DNA from: Terfezia claveryi
Taxonomy: Eukaryota > Ascomycota > Pezizomycetes > Pezizales > Pezizaceae
NCBI GenBank assembly: GCA_015179025.1
Contig: WHUX01000029.1
Location: 372,001-436,000, forward strand
Length of the DNA stretch: 64,000 nucleotides
Direction: 5' to 3'
Position numbers and translations under genes: made by a program. Positions 56,797 to 64,000 of the stretch are shown piece by piece (positions within the stretch are counted from its first letter, which is position 1; the number at the start of each line of letters is the position of its first letter). Under the pieces are notes generated by a model. That model had not been told where the DNA came from and did not search any database. It saw only the letters and a program-made list of their open reading frames with translations.

Positions 56797-59700
56797 TCAT
56801 GCGTAGCCCCTGCCCTTCCTGAGGGACATCACTTCAGAGGGGACCCCAAACGCTGCGTGCCCAACATTGACACCATATCTCTTATAGCTGCCTTCCTCAA
56901 GGTCAACGCCATCCTCTTCCCTAACTACTCCCAATCCGCGCTTTTCCCTGTTCTTCCTGCTTCCCTTGATGCAGACCTCACCAAATCTCAACTCTTGTCT
57001 CCTAACACGCTCAGTGACAGTTCCCAGGCAGCTTTCGCCCCGGGTAGTGTTATCGAGGGTTAGGTTTCGAGTGGTGCAAAGAATGCGAGAGAAGCTGAAA
57101 TCTGTTGCGAAGCCATTCGCACGGAGGGCGATAACCCCGACTATTATGGCGATGGTGGTGAGCAAACAAGCAAGGCCGTAAGTAATCAAGAGCACAGAGG
57201 AGCTGTAGTTGTAGATAAGCCCATTTGTTGTAGATTTGCAGGCTGCCGATGTGTAGAATGTGCCCATTAATCTTGGCTCCGAGAGGAATGATAATGTGAC
57301 ATTGCGATGTAGCTCCTCAAGCTTGGATTTCAAGTCTGCTCTAGGAAGAGCAAACTTGTCATCAATACCGGTTCCATTTGCAGAACCAAAGAATCGGGAC
57401 TGATCAACCAACTCCGTTCCCAGAATTTGCGATGTACTTGAGAGTTCTGATTTCGCGATCACCATATCACCAATAAGTATGGAGAGGGTGAAAGCATGAG
57501 CAACCCGGCTGAAGATGGCTGCATTTGTAATATCCGTGCCATTGTTTTTTGAGTACTGAGTGTAGTCCACTGGGGTAATATATCGAATTCCCTGATCCGC
57601 AGCATTCGAAAGCTGGACATTCATGCGCCCATCAACATAGTTGAACCTCAAATTGTCGTATGACACAACATAGTCAGAGCATTGGAAGATCTGGTCCTTG
57701 TACATCTCCTTCTTTGCCTTTGTCGGGTCAAGCAACAAAGATGGGTTAGCATTCGTGAATTCTACTCCAAGTGAGCGAAAGGCAACCCAGAAACTCCCAA
57801 ATCCAAACCTCTCCTCAGGGGTTTTATCAGTGTCTGTTCTGTTTGCTGGTGCTGGAGACTTGGTTCGATTGTCGGCTTTAATGGAGTAGAAATTCATTCC
57901 GCCGCTGGAAGGTGCAAAGATGTAGTCGAAACCTACTTGACCCCAAGGTCCGCTCTTCCTCGCATTCTCAGCAGTCACGAAATCGCACTTGTAACCCGGC
58001 GCAGTGAAAGATGTGGTGTAGGAGCAATTTCCCTGGTTTCCGCATCCTTCTGGCAGGGGGTAGTCTGGAATATGGCCGGAAAATGCCGCTGTCGTAGCTA
58101 CCCGTTTCACCGCAGCAGTGAGGACAACGGAGCCAGAGTGGAAGGAGGTCAGAGGTAAATCCTTCTTAGGCATGCTTCCTAGGAGCCTGTCCATCTCCGC
58201 AGGTGACAACAGGACTTGGTCAGCAGACGCGGGCGTGAAGGTAGGAACCAAACATCCCTGACTACTATCATGTGTACTAGGTCGAATTGTCAATGCCCCT
58301 GGGACGAAAATGGTCGTCAAAGGAAGAATCCACATGATGACCCCGAGCCCCATAGCCACTGTGGACTTTCTCCAAGCTTCACGGACCAGGAACAAACTTG
58401 GATTATGAACCAACCCCCAGAGCGCATCGATGCCACTGACTTTCACATTTTTCTGGGTCAATGTAGACCAAACATTCTGTTTATAGCAGATGGCAACACA
58501 GCCAGCCCAGCAAGCCACGGTAAACACCGAAATGGCGATACCTGCACGGATATGCCATTGCTGGAACTCACGAGAAGGGGAGGTACCATGCAATTGGCCA
58601 TAAAGGATGTGATGAAGAGCGGCGGACATCAAGCCACAGAAAAACAATAAGCAAAGGGTCAAGGGGACTGCAAAATGAACGATCCATCCCGTTTTGGCCA
58701 AGTCCGCTCCGTCATTGTCATTGCCATCACCATCACCATCCTCGGAGAACTTTGAGGCTGAGACACGGTGTGAAAGCTCGGACTTTGTGCCTGGAGGGCC
58801 AGGGTAGACTTGATTTCCGGGATTCAACTTGAAGGGTGATGGTCTATTTCCGGAAAACGAGCGTGTCCTCCCTGGTGTAGTTATCAACCCTGTTGTCGAT
58901 GAAGTGGAATCGCTACGCGTATGGGATGGTGTCTGGGATTGGGTGGAAGCGGAATGGGAGTGAACAGACTGCACCTGGTTCATACTCGTTGGGAGCTGTG
59001 GCATTGCGGAAGGGCGTGCCGAAAGTGACAGTGACCGTGTCGGGGTCTGTGGCGGTGGGTGCCACTCCTCACTGATGTTCCGAGGTGGGGATCGAATATG
59101 GATAGGTGGTGGGGGGCTTCCCATTGCTGAACCAGTGCGTGCCGATGGAGCCGGCTGTGAACTGAAACCAAATCGGAAATCAGGACTATCGTATTGTTTT
59201 GTGGCTTGAGTCAATGGAGTCGAATTTACAGTACCCTGTGTGTGGGGCGTAGATATAGCAGTGGCCTGAGTTTGCGGGGTTGAGCTTCCACTTTGCTGTG
59301 TCGGAGCATTCGAACCCTGATAGAAGGACTCCGCGGCTGGGGAGTCCAACTTTGGAAGCTTTGGAGGCACTGTCTTCCCAGGGATAATATCTGTGTGTAG
59401 GGTATCCGGGAATCTGGGGGGTGCGGTTTTCCCCGGGATGATATCCGTGTGCAATGTCTCCCTCGTTGCAAAATCTGGGTGCATGGTGGCGGAACCAAGT
59501 GCTGTTCCAATTGGATACTGCCGCTGGGTTTGGATAGGCTTGGGTGGAACGTAACATGTCTTTGGTAGAGGTTCAACGTCCAAAGGTGAAGGCGTGTCGA
59601 GAATATTTGGATGCTCTGACCTTATAGACTGTGAGTATGTTATTTTCCCTGTCTCCACCTTGACCTGTTGTGTAGCCGTTTTCCCAGTGAGATGGACGGG

Positions 59701-60024
59701 AAACTTTGGCACTGGTGGAAGTTGAGAGTGTTGAATACCAGCGCCAGATGCTTCCCCATTCCTATCTTTGTTTAATTCGAGAGGCTTCCAAGCCATTTTA
59801 GCTAATGACGACGTGGTGGAAGTTTCTGGTGATACTGGAGAGTCACTGAAGCTGAATGGTAGTGTCCCGGAGGTGATTGCAGACAAAGGGTCTCCTGATA
59901 CTGTTGATAATGTGAAGCAGGAGGGGGAGCCGCTATCAGATGGTGACCTGCAGCCGTCTGTTTCACTCCCCCATGATGATGGCCTGCTGAGGATGGTAAG
60001 CCGAGAAGGTCCCATGGAGTTCAT
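56797..60024 (-). CDS. large fungal membrane protein with disordered N-terminus
   Basis: A single exon of 1,075 aa if started at the Met at 60024 (MNSMGPSRLTILSRPSSW). A longer start at 60099 adds a hydrophobic segment but lies in a C/T-rich leader. Residues 1 to about 435 are Ser/Pro/Thr/Gln-rich and disordered, with repeats (LHTDIIPGKTAPP twice; STPQTQAT-like three times). Then come membrane helices (VHFAVPLTLCLLFFCGLMSA; AISVFTVACWAGCVAICY; MGLGVIMWILPLTTIFVPGA). A large loop with glycosylation sites and Cys pairs (CGNQGNCSY) follows. A last helix (LLITYGLACLLTTIAIIVGV) leads into a basic cytoplasmic tail. The layout matches fungal proteins often labelled formylmethionine deformylase-like, a misleading name. 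The function is unknown. Confidence 0.8.
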   Translation of the reverse strand: MNSMGPSRLTILSRPSSWGSETDGCRSPSDSGSPSCFTLSTVSGDPLSAITSGTLPFSFSDSPVSPETSTTSSLAKMAWKPLELNKDRNGEASGAGIQHSQLPPVPKFPVHLTGKTATQQVKVETGKITYSQSIRSEHPNILDTPSPLDVEPLPKTCYVPPKPIQTQRQYPIGTALGSATMHPDFATRETLHTDIIPGKTAPPRFPDTLHTDIIPGKTVPPKLPKLDSPAAESFYQGSNAPTQQSGSSTPQTQATAISTPHTQGTVNSTPLTQATKQYDSPDFRFGFSSQPAPSARTGSAMGSPPPPIHIRSPPRNISEEWHPPPQTPTRSLSLSARPSAMPQLPTSMNQVQSVHSHSASTQSQTPSHTRSDSTSSTTGLITTPGRTRSFSGNRPSPFKLNPGNQVYPGPPGTKSELSHRVSASKFSEDGDGDGNDNDGADLAKTGWIVHFAVPLTLCLLFFCGLMSAALHHILYGQLHGTSPSREFQQWHIRAGIAISVFTVACWAGCVAICYKQNVWSTLTQKNVKVSGIDALWGLVHNPSLFLVREAWRKSTVAMGLGVIMWILPLTTIFVPGALTIRPSTHDSSQGCLVPTFTPASADQVLLSPAEMDRLLGSMPKKDLPLTSFHSGSVVLTAAVKRVATTAAFSGHIPDYPLPEGCGNQGNCSYTTSFTAPGYKCDFVTAENARKSGPWGQVGFDYIFAPSSGGMNFYSIKADNRTKSPAPANRTDTDKTPEERFGFGSFWVAFRSLGVEFTNANPSLLLDPTKAKKEMYKDQIFQCSDYVVSYDNLRFNYVDGRMNVQLSNAADQGIRYITPVDYTQYSKNNGTDITNAAIFSRVAHAFTLSILIGDMVIAKSELSSTSQILGTELVDQSRFFGSANGTGIDDKFALPRADLKSKLEELHRNVTLSFLSEPRLMGTFYTSAACKSTTNGLIYNYSSSVLLITYGLACLLTTIAIIVGVIALRANGFATDFSFSRILCTTRNLTLDNTTRGESCLGTVTERVRRQELRFGEVCIKGSRKNREKRGLGVVREEDGVDLEEGSYKRYGVNVGHAAFGVPSEVMSLRKGRGYA

Positions 60025-62890
60025 TTTTGCGATCGAGTGAGAAGCCGAGAAAAGGAAACAGACTGATGCCACAGAAAATGAAAAGAAGAGAGGAATCAAC
60101 AGAAATCAAAGCACTCAAGTACGAATGAGGGCTGTGGGTATAGCTAGTATACTGACGAGTAGAATGGAATGTAATGAAACCGGGGGCAAATAGAAAGCAG
60201 GAACCAAGAAGGAAATAGGAAAGACAGACGGTCCAAAGGAAACAGGGCAGGAGGTTGAAAGCTGAGGAGGGGGGGAGGATGAGTGAAGGTGTGAGGTGGA
60301 GGAGGAGGAGAGGAGGAGGAAGGGGAAGAAGAAGAGAAGAAAATGAGCTTGGGGGGGGGAGCTGGAGGTATCGCGAGCAGCAGGGAGGAGCGGCTTTCCG
60401 CCCCAGTTGGCCGCACCATCGCATGCACCTTCCCCTGTGTGCTCCGCGACACCTTTGAAGACCCGCCCCAGTGGAATGGGGCGGCACCCATAATAGAAGC
60501 ATAATTAATAGGTATAATAGGTATAATAAATAGATGTAATTAATAGATGTAATAATAGATAGACGTAATAGTGCCTGATTGGGGGGGGATTCACACGATG
60601 GTTGAGTGCAAAACAAGGGCAATATGGGCATGGGTATACTGCAAAAATGCAGGTTTAATTTGCCAATGAAGGGGTAGGTACTGTACCTACTGTACGGCTG
60701 TTATGTTTTTATTCTGCGGTTTAATGCCGAAAGAGTATAGCCGTGGTACTTACAGCCCGTGGGACATACAGCTTCAACCAGCAAAGGTTGTCCATAGTAC
60801 GTAGAATGCTGTGCGAATGAATGCAGCCGTGGCATCTCTCGATGAACAGCTTGCCAGTGGGGATCGCCGGCAGGGTGGGGTTCTACCCCCAAGGTGCGAT
60901 CGTGAAGTGTTACAGACGAGATGTGGCGGCACGAAGTCTCAGGCTGTGGTTGGTAACTCTGGATATTTGCTTGTACAAAGGCATTATTATTAATAGCGGC
61001 AGCATCACCACCGTTTCGATTAGGTACTCCTCTTACCTAGCCACCAACGGCAGCTGAAGCGTCGCTCATTTATCGAAATAGCCACACACCATCTCAAACA
61101 AGCATCGCGACGCTCGCTTGAGATGCAGTCATCAGAACAGTTCAGTCAAGGTGCCTGCCTGCCTTGCCTGCCTGCAGGTACAATACCTACAATCCCTGCA
61201 GCCATCCTGTATCAGATTTCCTGTTTGTTGATGTTGTTGAGCCCAACTAGGCCCGCTGGACTTCTGCTGTCCCCTGCATCGCATCACGGTTCGGACGATA
61301 CCTAAGCACGTACCGGTAGGCTATCCACCCGATGACTCGAGCACGACTCTGCAAGAGTTGAGTTGCTCCGTTTGATTGGCCTTGCGCACTTTGGGGCGCG
61401 GTACAGAATGTACACTTGTACAATGTGTTTGGCTGAAAACTGAGGCGACCAGCGTGGCAAAACCGAGGCGCACACAGTGCGACGCCCTGGGGCTCCTCAG
61501 AATCACCATTTTCCAGGGAATGGGTTAGAACTGCGATGCCGTTCGAGAGGGCATTCTTGTAATTCGTTTGTTGTGCTGGATCTTGATCCTGATCGCAGCG
61601 CGATTAAAGTTGCAGCAGCCCCGCATGCCAAGCCCCTATCCGAGCGGCTGACAGCCGGGCAAACGCAGATTCCCGCACTAGGTAGCCGCACCTTGCGACT
61701 TTCTTTCCGTATTGGGCAGTCGCTGGAGCAGAAAAGCGGTTAGACTAGAAAACCTCCCAATCAGGTACCTATATTCTTAATTCGATACTAGTCTCGATCA
61801 GACCCTCTACGAGCATTAGATACAGTTACCGAATTAGATACTTGATATTTCAATATATCAGCAACGTCAATTCCAGATGGCCAACTACCACTAAACTTAG
61901 ACGATAGTCCCTCTTGAGTTTGTTGACATCATTCTAACTCGCCTCAGGGTTATTAATTATCGAACAATGGCAGTGGTCGGATATGGGTGGGTGCGACTAG
62001 GGTTAGATCTCCCTTTACCGATCCCGCTTGCGAGTATATTGCCGTCTAAAGTACATAGAATCCAGGGTCATAAGAATAGACTAGCATTCAAGGGGCACAT
62101 CAATTCAAATCCGTTAATTCCAAAGTCCAAAGTGGAGACTCTCGCTAGGTACACATCACACAAAAGGCTATTTGCCTTGCAGTATTGAAACGGGCATGCA
62201 AATATAATCTTCGCGACGGCGTTTTTCTTCAATAACGGAGATGATGGACTTGAGGTATTAATTAATGAGTCAGCAATCGGCGCCAACAGCTGAGCAAGTC
62301 ATCCCCCTTTCGAGACGTCCCCACAATGGCAACCGTCATAACAACGTAGAAAGGCCGCGGCACTAGCAAAACATCATGATGTCGAATCGACATCCCATAA
62401 GATCTCATGCAGAAATGTGTTCAGAGAATCACTTAGATCCCGGGCCTTGACTAGGTCTTTGCCCTCACTCAACAATCTCGTGGTTTGATGTGCTAGACTT
62501 TTCGCACCAGTCCGGGATAGATAGGATCGCATGAGGCGAAAGGGTAAGGGAGGGACTCACCAGAAGAAGATTCGATTTATGTCTCGGAAAAAATGGGACC
62601 CAAATTACTATTACCTACCTAAAGGTTGATATAGACCCCCCTCCATAGCCCTATGGCCCATTTCCCCCAAGCGTTCAAAAAATACTAAATCCAGAAAAAA
62701 ATCCCATACTCATAACAAATGTTCCGAACTCACACCAAGAATACAAAAACCCTAAGAGTGTTAGGAGTTCAGACTCTTTTTTTTTCATTTTAATAGTTTG
62801 AAATGTTACTCCCATTCATCTTAGATCATAGCGAAGGCCTTATGGAACCTTGATTGCCCTGATGCCATGAATCGAAATTAAACTCAGCTC
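60025..62890. other. intergenic region between two minus-strand genes
   Basis: The first 600 bp are strongly purine-rich on the plus strand (GGAGGA runs near 60290-60330), that is CT-rich for the minus-strand promoter. A short AT-rich repeat (TAATAGATGTAA-like) lies at 60505-60565. No gene is supported between 60650 and 62890. Confidence 0.45.
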
Positions 62891-64000
62891 TCAAAGCTTC
62901 GAATTCGGCTGTTTCGTAATCGGCGCCTGACCCTGGCTAAATGTCTCCAAAAGGGTCGAAAAACTGTTCAATCTCGTTGGTACCTTACGTCGAGATTCAT
63001 CGGCCGTCATGGGTACTGGCACGGGGGTGGTAAAGTTCCTCATTTTCCCCCGTATAAAGGCCGGCTTTGGTGGTACTATAGGCAGCTGTTGATGTACCGG
63101 TTGGCCTGCGGACGCAGGCGGGGGTTCTGCTGTGGGGAGTGGAGATACAGAAAATCCAACGGTAGCCGTCTTTTTGTCTGAAACTGGCCCAGGGGGCAAT
63201 TGCAACATAGCAGGAGAAGTAAAGTTTCTGTTTTTCCCGCGTATAAAGGCCGGTCTTGGTGGCACGACAGGGAGCTGCATTTGTACGGACTGAACCGGTG
63301 GTACAGGTGGGGATTCTGTCTCGGGAAACGGGTCCCGAAGTGGAGAAGAGCTAACGGTACTCGCCTCTGTGTCAAGCCCGGGGTGGCCCATAGCAAGAGT
63401 AGAGCTTCTCTCTTTACTGTGATAGTTTGCCGCCGTTGGTGGAACGACGGCAAAGGGAACCGAAAGCTGTCGTAGTACCGATTTAGGTGGGGGACCAGGC
63501 AGTAGTTCGGTATCATCAATTGGCGGCGGTGGTGGAGGGCTTTTGCGGCAACGGATATAAGGAGGGCTTAATGGAAGTGGTGCGCGAACCAGGGTTGGTG
63601 TTGTCTCGATGATTGAGATTGTAGGTGGGCCTATGAATACGCTTGAATTAGTATGGCAGCTTCAATTCAAGGGTGTAGGTGCCCGCCAGAATAGCTGCTG
63701 TACTAGTCTGGTTGCTGCTGTACTTACTTGAGGCACACGGCACCATCAATTTCCTAAGCTGACTGTCATCCGTTGGCTCGACGGTCTTGGCTATTTGCTC
63801 GACGGCCTTGTCTATTTCCTCAACCGCTTTGTCTGCCTGCATGATGGCCTTGTCTGTTTGCTCAACAGTCTTGTTTGTTTGCTCCACAGTCTTTTCTGTT
63901 TGCTCTGCGGCCCTATTGGTTTTGGCCTCGCCTATCTGTTCCACTTCTTCTACCGGTTCCACCTCTTCTACTGGTTCCACCTCTTCTACTGGTTCCACCT
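62891..64000 (-). CDS. repetitive Pro-rich protein, partial at window edge
   Basis: Two exons are visible on the minus strand: from the window edge to 63728, and 63630-62891, with a GTAAGT donor and correct phase. The N-terminal part seen has tandem EPVEEV repeats running past the edge, then a coiled-coil-like array of VEQTDKA-type heptads (TEKTVEQTNKTVEQTDKA). Exon 2 is Pro-rich (RKSPPPPPPIDD) and contains a duplicated module: QLPVVPPRPAFIRGKNRNFT and QLPIVPPKPAFIRGKMRNFT. It ends PITKQPNSKL. No catalytic domain or membrane segment is seen. The family is unknown, and the true start lies outside. Confidence 0.65.

Noticed and set aside
1..64000. tRNA and rRNA genes
   Set aside because: I looked for A/B-box and T-loop-like sequences; isolated GGTTCGA words exist but none sits in a cloverleaf context.

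Overview
The window looks like nuclear DNA of a filamentous ascomycete. Host genes are split by short introns (about 50-90 nt) with GTAAGT-type donors, and their products are fungal types: a PX/PXB protein, an Ars2 homologue, a PLAC8 protein, an astacin-type protease and an S1/P1 nuclease. Chromodomain Gypsy retrotransposons and a pogo-like DNA transposon are also typical of fungi. A repeat-rich Pezizomycete such as a truffle relative would fit, but I cannot fix the class from sequence alone.

Layout. 1-2.86 kb: no gene seen, one long inverted repeat. 2.86-6.2 kb (+): a ten-exon PXB/PX gene of the yeast YPR097W type, convergent with an Ars2/Pir2 gene (6.84-9.57 kb, -). 9.6-18.2 kb: gene-poor, with a 0.9 kb pogo-like element at 13.67-14.58 kb. 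18.2-19.1 kb (-): PLAC8 gene. 19.1-23.3 kb: gene debris plus one small ORF. 23.3-24.9 kb (-): secreted astacin-like metalloprotease carrying a Myxococcus-type cysteine-rich repeat. 24.9-31.4 kb: gene-poor with minisatellites. 31.4-51.2 kb: a nested retrotransposon block. 52.9-60.0 kb: a multi-pass membrane protein, a secreted S1/P1 nuclease and a large Ser/Pro/Thr-rich membrane protein. 62.9 kb to the edge (-): a repetitive protein that runs off the window.

The retrotransposon block is the most informative part. An inverted, head-to-head Copia relic (31.4-33.0 and 47.8-51.2 kb) has been opened by two Gypsy chromovirus copies in opposite orientation. Between them lies a coding-free LTR element. 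A 701-bp direct duplication of Copia sequence flanks the Gypsy cluster. Each Gypsy copy is dead for different reasons. The two LTR families differ in sequence, but each has a 9-nt match between the presumed mRNA 5' end and the primer-binding site just after the LTR, and the two matches covary. This points to Tf1/sushi-type self-priming and to mobilisation of the non-coding element by the Gypsy family.

Three host genes (Ars2, the membrane protein, the nuclease) each lose frame by exactly one base at or near G or C runs. This pattern suggests assembly deletions rather than three independent pseudogenes.
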